This document shows, one piece after another, positions 16,399 to 24,334 of a stretch of 64,000 bases of DNA; the first letter of the stretch is position 1; each line of letters begins with the position of its first letter. A program made the translations under genes and the position numbers. Source of the stretch: Pseudonocardia sp. ICBG1293 (GTDB taxonomy: Bacteria > Actinomycetota > Actinomycetes > Mycobacteriales > Pseudonocardiaceae); the NCBI RefSeq assembly GCF_020131355.1, contig NZ_JAHLEL010000008.1, positions 62,001-126,000 on the forward strand, read 5' to 3'. The notes below the pieces were generated by a model. That model saw nothing but the letters and a program-made list of their open reading frames with translations, did not search any database and was not told the origin of the DNA.

Positions 16399-17259
16399 CT
16401 ACGCAGATCCGGCCTCGGGGCGCACCGTGACCAGCAGCGCGGGGTGGTCGGTGGTCCCGCCGAGGTCGATCACCCGGGTGCGCGCCGCGGCCGCCGCGGG
16501 GATGACGACGACGTGCTGGACCCCGTCGTCGGCGGCCGGCGCCGACCCCGGGGGCAGACAGGACCGCAGGTCGGGGTCGTCGGCGGCCCCCAGGTTGAGG
16601 TCGGCCCCCACGACGACCGGGCCGGCGTCGGCGCGGGACCGCAATCCCGCGACGACGGTGTCGAACAGGTACCCGCACTGGGCACGGGTGACGGCGCGGT
16701 CGGTGTAGGCCAGGTGCGAGGTGCAGACCCCCAGCGGGCCGCCCCCGGTCGTCGTGTCCAGGCAGAGCCAGGCACGCTCCTCGGGGTCCCGCGGGTCCTG
16801 CGCCGGGTGGATCCCGGCGCTCGCCACGGTCGACGGGGCACGCGAGACCACGCCGATGCCGTACTCGTCACCGTTCGCGCAGCGGTACGGCGCGCCGGTG
16901 TCGCGCTCGCGCGCCGGCTGGAAGGCCGAGGACGTCGACGACCCCGGCGCGGCCCCGGCGAGCGCCCGCTCGATCCGCTCGACCCCCGCGCGGCACACCT
17001 CGTTGAGGGTGACCGCGTCCGGCATCTCGGTCCGTACGAGCTCGGCCGCGGCGTCCACGGCCCGCCCGGTGTAGCAACCGGCGATCCCGCTGTCGCACAG
17101 GTTCATCTGGACGACCGTCACCTCCGGTGTGTCCGGCGGGCCGGGCGACGCGGGAGCCGCGGCCCCGGGCGCGCAGGCGACCAGGAGCGGGAGCGCCCCG
17201 GCGACGACGGCCACCCGGCGACGACGGGCCCGCGCGGAGGGGTGACGGCGACCGGGCAC
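16399..17259 (-). CDS. Secreted lipoprotein, endonuclease/exonuclease/phosphatase fold
   Basis: From GTG 17259 the 286-residue product begins with an Arg-rich lipoprotein signal (RRRRVAVVAGALPLLVAC), with LVAC as lipobox. The mature part shows the EEP fold: QMNLC near the start, LNEVC with the metal-binding Glu, YGIGVVSRAP, GVCTSHLAYTD, GADLNLG and a final TTDHPALLV. These match the Asn/Glu/His/Asp catalytic set of DNase I-like phosphatases and nucleases. Multiple cysteines suggest disulfides in an exported protein. The substrate (phosphodiester lipid, nucleic acid or inositol phosphate) is undetermined. Confidence 0.75.
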   Translation of the reverse strand: MPGRRHPSARARRRRVAVVAGALPLLVACAPGAAAPASPGPPDTPEVTVVQMNLCDSGIAGCYTGRAVDAAAELVRTEMPDAVTLNEVCRAGVERIERALAGAAPGSSTSSAFQPARERDTGAPYRCANGDEYGIGVVSRAPSTVASAGIHPAQDPRDPEERAWLCLDTTTGGGPLGVCTSHLAYTDRAVTRAQCGYLFDTVVAGLRSRADAGPVVVGADLNLGAADDPDLRSCLPPGSAPAADDGVQHVVVIPAAAAARTRVIDLGGTTDHPALLVTVRPEAGSA

Positions 17260-17405
17260 ACCCCCATGATCCGCCCGAACCGGACGAACCGCATCCGGGC
17301 CCGCCGTTTCCCGCGCCCGCAGCGTGGTACCCGGTCCCACGCCGTGCGCGACACCCCCCCGCGGTGGCGCAGGACAGCGGTGACGAACGAGTCGAGGAGG
17401 CACTC

Positions 17406-17582
17406 ATGGGAGCGGACGACAAGGTCGACAACAAGACCGAGGAGCTCGCCGGCAAGGCCAAGGAGACCGTCGGCAAGGTCACCGACGACAAGGAGCTCGA
17501 GGCCCAGGGCCAGGGCGACCAGGCGAAGAGCAACCTGAAGCAGGCCGGGGAGAAGGTCAAGGACGCCTTCACGAAGGACTGA
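17406..17582 (+). CDS. CsbD family stress protein
   Basis: This 58-residue hydrophilic, Lys/Glu-rich protein matches the CsbD family (VDNKTEELAGKAKETVGKVT, then a second repeat with LKQAGEKVKDAF). Members are small general-stress proteins of unknown mechanism, often under alternative sigma factors. A good ribosome site (GAGGAGG) precedes ATG 17406. It is monocistronic and followed by a strong hairpin. Confidence 0.85.
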   Translation: MGADDKVDNKTEELAGKAKETVGKVTDDKELEAQGQGDQAKSNLKQAGEKVKDAFTKD

Positions 17583-17602
17583 CCCGGCTCCCGCCGGCGC
17601 GA

Positions 17603-17641
17603 CGCCTCGGCCCCGGTCACGACGTGACCGGGGCCGAGGCG
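17603..17641. terminator. Strong hairpin terminator
   Basis: A perfect stem of 18 bp (17603-17620 with 17624-17641) has a GAC loop. It sits between the convergent CsbD and SDR genes. Confidence 0.85.
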
Positions 17642-17712
17642 CGCTTGCGAGGGGTCGAGTCCGTGCCCGGCCTGCCCGGCCTGCCGGGCCGCGGGCCGCC
17701 GACGGTGACCGG

Positions 17713-18366
17713 TCATCGACGGGCGGTCGAGGTGATCCCGCCGTCGACGGCGATCTCCGCGCCGTGCAGATGACCGGCGGCGTCGGAGAGCACCCAGGTG
17801 ATCGCCGCCGCGATCTCGTCCGGGGTGCCGGGGCGACCGGCCGGGGTACCGGCGGTCATCGCGGTGAGGACCTCGTCGTCGGCGGCATTGATCGGCGTGC
17901 GGGTGGCGCCCGGGGAGACCGTGTTCACCCGGACCCCGCGCGGTCCGAACTCCGCGGACCAGCTGCGGGCGAGCTGGATCTCGGCGGCCTTGGTGGCGGA
18001 GTAGAGGCCGACGAACGCATGTCCGATGTGGGCCATCCACGAGCCGACGACCACGATCTCACCACCGCCCCGCTCCGCCATGGCGGGCGCGAGGGCCGCG
18101 GTCAGCACGTGCGGGGCGCGGATGTTGACCGCGAGCGTGGCCTCCAGGTCGGCGTCGGACAGCGACGGGGTGTCGACCGGCGGGCAGAGCGCGGCGTTGT
18201 GGACGAGTACGTCGACGTGCCCGTCGAGGGCGTCGGTGGCGGCAGCGGCGAAGGCACGCAGCTCCCCGGGGGAGCCGGTGAGGTCGGAGGGCAGGAAGCG
18301 CGTCCCCAGCTCGGCAGCCAGGACGTCCCCGCGCTCGCGGTCGCGGCCGGTGACGAGGACGCGCAC
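17713..18366 (-). CDS. SDR-family protein lacking the N-terminal cofactor motif
   Basis: The 217-residue frame begins at VLVTGRD, which in full SDRs is the second beta-strand. It continues normally with NAA in place of NNAG (VHNAALCPP), Ser in VVGSWMA, YSATK for the catalytic pair and a typical C-terminus (GAEIAVDGG). The usual TGxxxGIG strand-helix is absent. The 5' side abuts the terminator of tRNA-Arg, and no upstream frame restores the motif. It is either a 5'-truncated remnant or a very short variant; loss of the NAD(P) glycine loop should impair activity. Confidence 0.6.
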   Translation of the reverse strand: MRVLVTGRDRERGDVLAAELGTRFLPSDLTGSPGELRAFAAAATDALDGHVDVLVHNAALCPPVDTPSLSDADLEATLAVNIRAPHVLTAALAPAMAERGGGEIVVVGSWMAHIGHAFVGLYSATKAAEIQLARSWSAEFGPRGVRVNTVSPGATRTPINAADDEVLTAMTAGTPAGRPGTPDEIAAAITWVLSDAAGHLHGAEIAVDGGITSTARR

Positions 18367-18432
18367 GCCGGCGACGGCGCGGAAGCCGGCAGGGTGGTGG
18401 AGGGCCAGCCGATCCGGGCCCGGGCACGAGAA

Positions 18433-18463
18433 CGGCCCCGACCGTTGGTGCTGGTCGGGGCCG
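18433..18463 (-). terminator. Terminator of the tRNA-Arg gene
   Basis: An 11-bp perfect stem (CGGCCCCGACC 18433-18443 with 18453-18463) has a 9-nt loop. It begins just downstream of the 3' end of the minus-strand tRNA-Arg. Confidence 0.75.
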
Positions 18464-18475
18464 CGTCCGGAGGTG

Positions 18476-18548
18476 TGCGCCCGAAGGGATTCGAACCCCT
18501 AACCTTCTGATCCGTAGTCAGATGCTCTATCCGTTGAGCTACGGGCGC
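18476..18548 (-). tRNA. tRNA-Arg (anticodon ACG)
   Basis: The minus strand gives a 73-nt cloverleaf. It has acceptor GCGCCCG/CGGGCGC, D-loop with AGCTCAACGGATAGAGC, anticodon arm CTGACTACGGATCAG with anticodon ACG, and T-arm AGGGGTTCGAATCCCT. CCA is not encoded. The ACG anticodon would be modified to ICG to read CGU/CGC/CGA. Confidence 0.95.
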
Positions 18549-18617
18549 GTTGCTGTCTCCAGCGTAACAATGTTCAGTTGTCGGCCGGCGACCGGTGTCC
18601 CCACCGCCGTGCCGGTG

Positions 18618-18707
18618 CGGAGGCTCCGGGATTTGAACCCGGGATGGGGGGTTACCCCAAACCGCATTAGCAGTGCGGCGCCATAGACCAGACTAGGCGA
18701 AGCCTCC
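18618..18707 (-). tRNA. tRNA-Ser (anticodon GCT)
   Basis: This is a 90-nt class II tRNA on the minus strand. It has acceptor GGAGGCT/AGCCTCC, anticodon arm CGCACTGCTAATGCG with anticodon GCT, a long variable arm (GGGGTAACCCC) and T-arm CCGGGTTCAAATCCCGG. The discriminator is G and CCA is not encoded. It decodes AGU/AGC. Confidence 0.95.
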
Positions 18708-18806
18708 CCGGTGCCTGACGGCCACCAGCGAGGACAACATTACACGGGCGTTCCGCCCCTCTCGAACCGGGGTCCCCCGGGCAGCGGGACCCCGGTCCGG
18801 CACAGC

Positions 18807-20813
18807 TCAGGTCCCCGCGAGGGCCACGAACGGGGTCAGCGCGTCCGGGTTCTGGAGGGCACCGGCCGACACCGCCTTCTCCGGTGCGGTCCCGGAGAGG
18901 ATCTTCTTCACCGGCACCTCGCACTTCTTGCCGTTCAGGGTGCGCGGCACCGCGTCGACGACCACGAACCGGTCCGGCACGTGCCGCGGCGAGAGCTCCT
19001 TGCGCAACAGCGAACGCAGGGTCGGCTCGACGTCGTCGAGCACGACGCCGTCGTCGAGCACGAGGAAGCAGAGCAGTGCACCCTCCTCCCGCTCGCCCAG
19101 CGCGGTCGTGTCGATCACCAGGGAGTCGGCGACACCGTCGACGTTCTCGACGACGGCGTAGAAGTCCGCGGTCCCCATCCGGACCCCACCGCGGTTGAGC
19201 GTGGAGTCCGAGCGGCCGTAGATGACGTAGGAGCCGCGCGGGGTACGACGGACCCAGTCGCCGTGGCGCCAGTTGCCGGGGAAGTCCTCGTAGTAGGACT
19301 CGCGCAGCCGGGTGCCGTCCGGGTCGTTCCAGAACCTGACCGGCATCGACGGCGTGGGCGTGGTGATGACGAGCTCGCCGACGTCGTCGAGCAGGTCGGT
19401 GCCGTCCTCGGCCCAGGAGCGGACGTCGGCACCGAGCGCCGCGCAGGACAGCTCCCCCAGCCACACCGGCACGGTCGGGGCGCTGGTGAGGAAGGCGGCG
19501 CACACGTCGGTGCCGCCGGAGACCGAGCAGATCTGGATGTGCGACCCGGCGGCCTCGCCGATCCAGCGGAAGCCGTCGACCGACAGCGGGGCACCGGTGG
19601 AGCCGAGCGCGCGCATCGCGGAGAGGTCGTGGCCGTCGCCGGGGCGCAGACCGGCCTTCATGCAGGACTGCACGTACGGGGCGGAGACGCCGAACAGCGA
19701 CACCCGGTGCCGCGCCGCGAGCGCCCACAGCGCGCCGAGGTCCGGGTGGCCGGGGCTGCCGTCGAACATCACGACCGTCGCCCCCACCAGCAGGCCGCCG
19801 ATCAGGAAGTTCCACATCATCCAGCCGGTGGTGGTGAACCAGAAGAACCGCTCCCCGGGGCCGAGCCCGTGCTGCAGGCGCATCGCCTTGAGGTGCTCGA
19901 CGACGATCCCGCCGTGGCCGTGCACGATGCCCTTGGGCAGGCCGGTGGTGCCGGAGGAGTAGAGCACCCACAGCGGGTGGTCGAACCCGACCGGGGTGAA
20001 CTCGAGCGGGCCCGCCTCGGCGGTGAACTCGGCCCAGGTCGTCGTCCCGTCGAGGGTGGCGTCGCGATCGAGGTAGGGCACGAGCACGGTCGCCCGCAGC
20101 GTCGGCAGCCGGCGCTGCAGGTCGGCGACCTTGTCCCGGACGTCGAAGCCCTTGCCGTTGTAGCGGTAGCCGTCGACGGCGACGAGCACCGCGGGCTCGA
20201 TCTGGGCGAAGCGGTCGTGCACCGCGCGGGCGCCGAAGTCCGGCGAGCAGGACGACCAGATCGCGCCGAGGCTGGCCGCGGCCAGGAACGCCACCAGGGT
20301 CTCGACGGAGTTCGGGGCGAGCGCGACGACCCGGTCGCCGTGGCCCACCCCGGCCCGGACGAGCCCGGCGCGGGCCCGGGCGACCTGGTCGCGCAGCTCG
20401 GCGTGGGTGACGGTGCGCTCCAGGCCGTCCTCGCGGGCGAACTCGACGGCGACGTCGTCGTCGGCGCGGCCCGGGCCCGGGGTCAGGGCGTGCTCGGCGT
20501 AGTTGAGGGTGGCGCCCGGGAACCACTGCGCACCGGGCATCCCCCAGGAGCCGAGCGTCGCCGTCGGCTCGTCGTGGAACAGCACCCCGGAGTACTCGGC
20601 GACAGCCGACCAGAAGCCCTCCAGATCGGTCACCGACCAGGTGTGCAGCTGTGCGTAGTCGGCGACGTCGGACAGCGGGGCGCCCCGCTCGTCGCGCGCC
20701 CAGGTCGCGAACCGGACGATCTCGGTGTCCGGCACCTGCTCCGGGTCCGGGCTCCACAGGAGCTCGGGGGTCTCCGGGTCGGTGACGGTCTGCGGCGACG
20801 GCACAGGCGACAT
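18807..20813 (-). CDS. aacS: Acetoacetate-CoA ligase (acetoacetyl-CoA synthetase)
   Basis: The 668-residue ANL-superfamily adenylating enzyme has an N-terminal ACAS-type domain (the PELLWSPDPEQV and HTWSVTDLEGFWSAV patterns are typical of acetoacetyl-CoA synthetases). It shows the ATP motif YSSGTTGLPKG, IYGRSDSTLNRGGVRMG, and the C-terminal catalytic Lys in LNGKKCEVPVKKIL. It activates acetoacetate with ATP and CoA, giving acetoacetyl-CoA for ketone-body use or lipid and polyester synthesis. The start ATG 20813 matches the family N-terminus. Longer frames upstream overlap the aldo/keto reductase. Confidence 0.9.
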   Translation of the reverse strand: MSPVPSPQTVTDPETPELLWSPDPEQVPDTEIVRFATWARDERGAPLSDVADYAQLHTWSVTDLEGFWSAVAEYSGVLFHDEPTATLGSWGMPGAQWFPGATLNYAEHALTPGPGRADDDVAVEFAREDGLERTVTHAELRDQVARARAGLVRAGVGHGDRVVALAPNSVETLVAFLAAASLGAIWSSCSPDFGARAVHDRFAQIEPAVLVAVDGYRYNGKGFDVRDKVADLQRRLPTLRATVLVPYLDRDATLDGTTTWAEFTAEAGPLEFTPVGFDHPLWVLYSSGTTGLPKGIVHGHGGIVVEHLKAMRLQHGLGPGERFFWFTTTGWMMWNFLIGGLLVGATVVMFDGSPGHPDLGALWALAARHRVSLFGVSAPYVQSCMKAGLRPGDGHDLSAMRALGSTGAPLSVDGFRWIGEAAGSHIQICSVSGGTDVCAAFLTSAPTVPVWLGELSCAALGADVRSWAEDGTDLLDDVGELVITTPTPSMPVRFWNDPDGTRLRESYYEDFPGNWRHGDWVRRTPRGSYVIYGRSDSTLNRGGVRMGTADFYAVVENVDGVADSLVIDTTALGEREEGALLCFLVLDDGVVLDDVEPTLRSLLRKELSPRHVPDRFVVVDAVPRTLNGKKCEVPVKKILSGTAPEKAVSAGALQNPDALTPFVALAGT

Positions 20814-20902
20814 GACCCGAGCATCCCCGACCGCCCCGCCCCCGCACCAGTGGCCGGACCCCACTGCGGGCCGGCCGGGGAGGGGCCCGGGCACAGGACC
20901 GG

Positions 20903-21949
20903 TCAGGCGGGCAGGCCCGCGAGCGGGGGTGCGAGCCGGGCGAAGCCCTCCTGGCGTTCGTAGGGGAAGTGCGGGTACGGCGCGGGGCGCCGGGACACCG
21001 CGTCCAGACGCGCGAGCTGGTCGTCGTCGAGCCGCCATCCGACGGCGCCCAGGTTCTGCTCGAGCTGCTCCAGGTCCCGGGCGCCGAGGATCACCGAGCT
21101 GACAGTCGGCCGGGTGGTGAGCCAGTTCAGCGCGATCTGGGGCACCGTCGCACCGGTCTCGGCGGAGATCGCGTCGAGCACGTCGACGACGTCGTGGAGC
21201 AGGTCGTCGGGCACCGGCGGACCCGCCTCGGCGGTGGCGTGCAGGCGGCTGCCCGCGGGCAGCGGGGCGCCCCGGCGGATCCGGCCGGTCAGCCGTCCCC
21301 AGCCCAGCGGGCTCCAGACCAGCGCTCCGACGCCCTCCTCCTGCCCCAGCGGCATCAGGTCCCACTCGTAGTCGCGTCCGACCAGCGAGTAGTGGACCTG
21401 GTGCGCGACGGGCCGCACCCAGCCGTGCCGGTCGGCGAGGTCCAGGGCCCGCACGAGCCGCCGCCCGGGGAAGTTGGAGACGCCGGTGTAGCGCACCTTC
21501 CCCGCGCGGACCAGCTCGTCGAGGGTGGAGAACGCCTCCTCGGGCGGGGTGCCTGCGTCGTAGGCGTGCAGCTGGAACAGGTCGATGCGGTCGGTCCGGA
21601 GCCGGCGCAGCGCGTCCTCGACGGCCCGGATCAGGCGCGGCCGCGAGGTGCCGGCGTCGTTCGGGCCGGGGCCGGTGGGCAGGCCCGCCTCGGTCGAGAT
21701 CAGCACGTCGTCGCGGCGGTGCGCCACGGCCGCACCGAGCACCTCCTCCGAGGCTCCCGCGGAGTAGACGTCGGCGGTGTCGAACAGGGTCACCCCGGCG
21801 TCGAGGCAGCGGTCGACCATCCGGCGCGCGCCGGCGACGTCGACCGACCCCCACGCCCCGAACAGCTCGCCCCGCCCGCCGAAGGTGCCCGCGCCGAGGC
21901 TCAGCACCGGTACCCGCAGCCCGCTGCGCCCCAGCCGTCGGTACTCCAT
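20903..21949 (-). CDS. Aldo/keto reductase with Lys-to-Glu change in the catalytic tetrad
   Basis: The 348-residue TIM-barrel reductase has clear AKR landmarks: Asp57 and Tyr62 (LFDTADVYSAG), His128 (LFQLHAYD), GVSNF and the NADPH-binding C-terminus (SSVILGARDLEQLEQNLGA). The catalytic Lys position reads ISTEAGLPTG, so Lys is Glu87 (codon GAG); close family members have TK here. An IS B copy ends 17 bp before its ATG (21949), cutting it off from any upstream promoter and from the former divergent TetR neighbour (now at 25390). Either the enzyme has a changed activity or the gene is inactive. Confidence 0.85.
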   Translation of the reverse strand: MEYRRLGRSGLRVPVLSLGAGTFGGRGELFGAWGSVDVAGARRMVDRCLDAGVTLFDTADVYSAGASEEVLGAAVAHRRDDVLISTEAGLPTGPGPNDAGTSRPRLIRAVEDALRRLRTDRIDLFQLHAYDAGTPPEEAFSTLDELVRAGKVRYTGVSNFPGRRLVRALDLADRHGWVRPVAHQVHYSLVGRDYEWDLMPLGQEEGVGALVWSPLGWGRLTGRIRRGAPLPAGSRLHATAEAGPPVPDDLLHDVVDVLDAISAETGATVPQIALNWLTTRPTVSSVILGARDLEQLEQNLGAVGWRLDDDQLARLDAVSRRPAPYPHFPYERQEGFARLAPPLAGLPA

Positions 21950-21966
21950 GACCGTCTCCCCTCTAA

Positions 21967-22946
21967 GAGGTCGCGCGGATTGGTTGGTGATCATGGACGT
22001 CGTGCAGGTCGGGCGTTCCAGCGGTGTGTGGTCCAGGCCTGCCGAATCAAGCTACGGAGTGTGACGATCGTGTCGGCGAGGTCGAAGAACGCGTCGACGA
22101 CGATTTCTCGTCGTTCGTAGCAGCGCTGCAGCCGGTTGAAGCTGTTGTGCCAAGCGTTGGTCCGCTCGACGTGCCAGCGGCGGGTGGCCTGGATCGGCGC
22201 TTTCTCACCCTTGTGCGCGATCTCGCCGTGCAGGCCTCGTTCGGCCAGCGTGTCGCGGGTCTTGCCGGAGTCATAGCCGGCGTCGAGGTGCACGGTGATG
22301 TCGTCGGGCAGCGGGCCGAGAGCATCGAGGCGGTCGAGGGTGGGGCCCAGTAGCGGGGAGTCGTGCCGGTTGGCTCCGGCCAGGACTCGGCCCAGCGGGA
22401 TGCCGTATCCCTCGACGAGCACCGAACGTTTCATACCCTGTTTGCGCCGGTCCACCGGCGACGGACCGGCGACCTCGCCGCCGCCGGGGGCCTTGGTGAT
22501 GGCGCCATCGACGGCGATGTCGTGCAGCAGCAGACCGACGATGCGGTCGTAGGCGTCCAGGACGATCCGACGCAGCTGGGCGAAGACCCCGAGCCTGATC
22601 CACTCGTCACGACGATCGCGGATGGTGGTCGCCGAGCAGGTGCTGTCAGCGATGCCCTCATACGAGCAGCCGAACCGCAGTACCTGCAGGAGCTTGTCGA
22701 ACACGATCCGATCCGCGATCCGGCGGCGATGGCAGCCCAGCGGATGGGTGGGATCGAACTCGTCTCGATGAGGCAGCAGCGCGGTGAACTGGTCCCACAA
22801 CGGCTCGGTCAGCCATGATGGCAGGGTGGGCACGCGGCCTCCAGACGATCACGAAGCGTAGATAACTTCATGATCGGCAGGCCCGTACCCGCCCTCGCCC
22901 CCAGACACTCGACCGCGGCCAAGCTGTGACCAATCCGCGCGACCTC
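21967..22946 (-). mobile_element. IS B, copy 2
   Basis: The 980-bp element has the same 18-bp perfect ends (GAGGTCGCGCGGATTGGT) and TAA junctions (21964-21966, 22947-22949) as copy 1. It is the first member of a six-element array. Its left end is 17 bp from the aldo/keto reductase start. Confidence 0.9.
21991..22833 (-). CDS. IS5-family DDE transposase (IS B copy 2)
   Basis: The encoded 280-residue protein is identical to that at 10847-11689, including the DDE residues in AVDGAITK, HLDAGYDSG and HVERTNAW. It starts at GTG 22833 after GGAGG. The identity across copies implies very recent spread. Confidence 0.9.
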   Translation of the reverse strand: MPTLPSWLTEPLWDQFTALLPHRDEFDPTHPLGCHRRRIADRIVFDKLLQVLRFGCSYEGIADSTCSATTIRDRRDEWIRLGVFAQLRRIVLDAYDRIVGLLLHDIAVDGAITKAPGGGEVAGPSPVDRRKQGMKRSVLVEGYGIPLGRVLAGANRHDSPLLGPTLDRLDALGPLPDDITVHLDAGYDSGKTRDTLAERGLHGEIAHKGEKAPIQATRRWHVERTNAWHNSFNRLQRCYERREIVVDAFFDLADTIVTLRSLIRQAWTTHRWNARPARRP

Positions 22947-22949
22947 TAA

Positions 22950-23099
22950 GCGTCCGGCAGTAGAGGTGGCCGTGTGTCGGTGTTGGTAGAGACACGGACC
23001 TGCAAGTGATCATGGGATTGCTGATGTCCTGATGGTCGCCTGGAGAGTCCGTGCCTCTACCTGCAACGACACCCCCACGACCTCATTTGCCGGGCGCTC
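22950..23099. mobile_element. 150-bp non-autonomous element (type D) derived from IS A
   Basis: About 115 bp starting GCGTCCGGCAGTAGAGGTGG repeat the 5' end of IS A: its terminal repeat, leader and first transposase codons (GTGCCTCTA). The sequence then jumps to an unrelated right end, the complement of GAGCGCCCGGCAAATGAGGT, which forms an imperfect inverted repeat with the left end. TAA lies on both sides (22947-22949, 23100-23102). The left end lacks the GA of GAGCG. It looks like an internal-deletion MITE made from two related IS ends. Confidence 0.65.
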
Positions 23100-23102
23100 T
23101 AA

Positions 23103-23223
23103 GAGGTCGTTTCAGAACGACTTGTCGAGTTTCCATTGACCCCTCGACGACAGATCAAACGGCAGGTCAGATAGCCGCTTGTCGTCTACAACAGACACGT
23201 CGACCTCGTTCTGAAATGACCTA
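23103..23223. mobile_element. 121-bp MITE (type C), copy 2
   Basis: It is in reverse orientation to copy 1, with ends GAGGTCGTTTCAGAACGA and the complement of GAGGTCATTTCAG. The last base is A instead of C (junction GACCTATAAGAG). It sits between the type D element and IS A copy 2, with TAA on both sides. Confidence 0.75.
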
Positions 23224-23226
23224 TAA

Positions 23227-24207
23227 GAGCGGGCGGCGATTGATGGTTATCGGAGTCGACGGGTCGTGGGTCGGGTTGTCCAGCGGTAGCGGCTGCGGGC
23301 ACGGTTGATCAGCCGGCGGATCACGGTGAGCGCGGCGGCGAGGTCGAGGTAGAACTCGACGATGATCTTCCGGCGATCGGTGAACCGGCGCAGCTTGCCG
23401 TAGCCGTTCATCCAGGAATGGGTGCGCTCGACCGGCCACCGCTTACCGACCTGGATCGGGGCGGGCCGGCCCTTGGTGGCGATCTGTGCGTCGAACCCGA
23501 GTCGTTCGAGCAGATCGCGGGTCTTGCCTGAGTCATAGCCCCGGTCCAGGTGCAGGCACGGTCGCTCGGGCAGCGGCCCGATCATGTCGTAGATCCCGAT
23601 CAGGGTCGGTTTCAGCAACGGCGAGTCGTGGTCATTGGCGCGGGCGCTGATCAGGTGCAGCGGGATCCCCGCACCGTCGCAGACCACGGAGCGTTTGGTG
23701 CCCTGTTTGCCCCGGTCGACCGGGTTACAGCCGGCGACCTCGCCACCGCAGGGAGCCTTGGTGATCGCTCCGTCGGCAGACAGATCGTCGAGGTCGAGAC
23801 CGATCATCTAGTCATAGCCGGCCAGCGCGGCCCGAAGGACCTGCTCCCCGACGCCAGCGGCGGCCCACTGGGCGAGACGGCGGCGGATCGTGCGGTCCGA
23901 GCAGCCGGGGGTGGCAATGCGTTCGTAGCCGCTGCCGTGCACCAACGCCGCGAGCACGTGCTCGAACACCAGGCGGTCGGGGATACGGCGGCGGTGACAT
24001 CCCCACGGATGGGCCGGGTCGAACTCCGGGCGCCGCTCTGCCTCGATCAGGGCAGCGAACTCGACCCAGAGGGGGTCGATCAGCGATTCTGGCAATAGAG
24101 GCACGGACCCTCCAGGCGACCATCAGGACATCAGCAATCCCATGATCACTTGCAGGTCCGTGTCTCTACCAACACCGACACACGGCCACCTCTACTGCCG
24201 GACGCTC
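23227..24207 (-). mobile_element. IS A, copy 2
   Basis: The 981-bp element has the same ends and orientation as copy 1 (9839-10819). By eye it differs at one leader position and two codons (Lys for Met in VGKRWP, Asp for Asn in FYLDLAAA). TAA junctions are at 23224-23226 and 24208-24210. Type C MITEs flank it on both sides. Confidence 0.85.
23247..24104 (-). pseudogene. IS5-family transposase with amber codon (IS A copy 2)
   Basis: The layout matches 9859-10716: a 98-residue first part, TAG at 23808-23810 immediately followed by ATG, then a 186-residue part with the DDE residues. Retention of the same stop in two dispersed copies shows the stop did not prevent transposition. It may be tolerated through readthrough, TAGATG re-initiation, or help in trans from another transposase. 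Confidence 0.8.
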
Positions 24208-24210
24208 TAA

Positions 24211-24331
24211 GAGGTCGTTTCAGAACGACTTGTCGAGTTTCCATTGACCCCTCGACGACAGATCAAACGGCAGGTCAGATAGCCGCTTGTCGTCTACAAC
24301 AGACACGTCGACCTCGTTCTGAAATGACCTC
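24211..24331. mobile_element. 121-bp MITE (type C), copy 3
   Basis: It has the same orientation as copy 2 and is the exact reverse complement of copy 1 by eye. It is flanked by TAA (24208-24210 and 24332-24334). It lies between IS A copy 2 and the inverted IS B copy 3. Confidence 0.75.
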
Positions 24332-24334
24332 TAA

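Noticed and set aside
18807-21854. A continuous 1015-codon minus-strand frame spanning AacS and the aldo/keto reductase region
   Set aside because: Only the part from 20813 down is AacS; the extension is Arg/Pro-rich antisense-like sequence over another gene in a different frame, not a fusion.
23051-23308. A plus-strand 85-codon frame across MITE D and MITE C
   Set aside because: It is a chance chimera of the first IS A codons and MITE sequence, without a recognisable protein.
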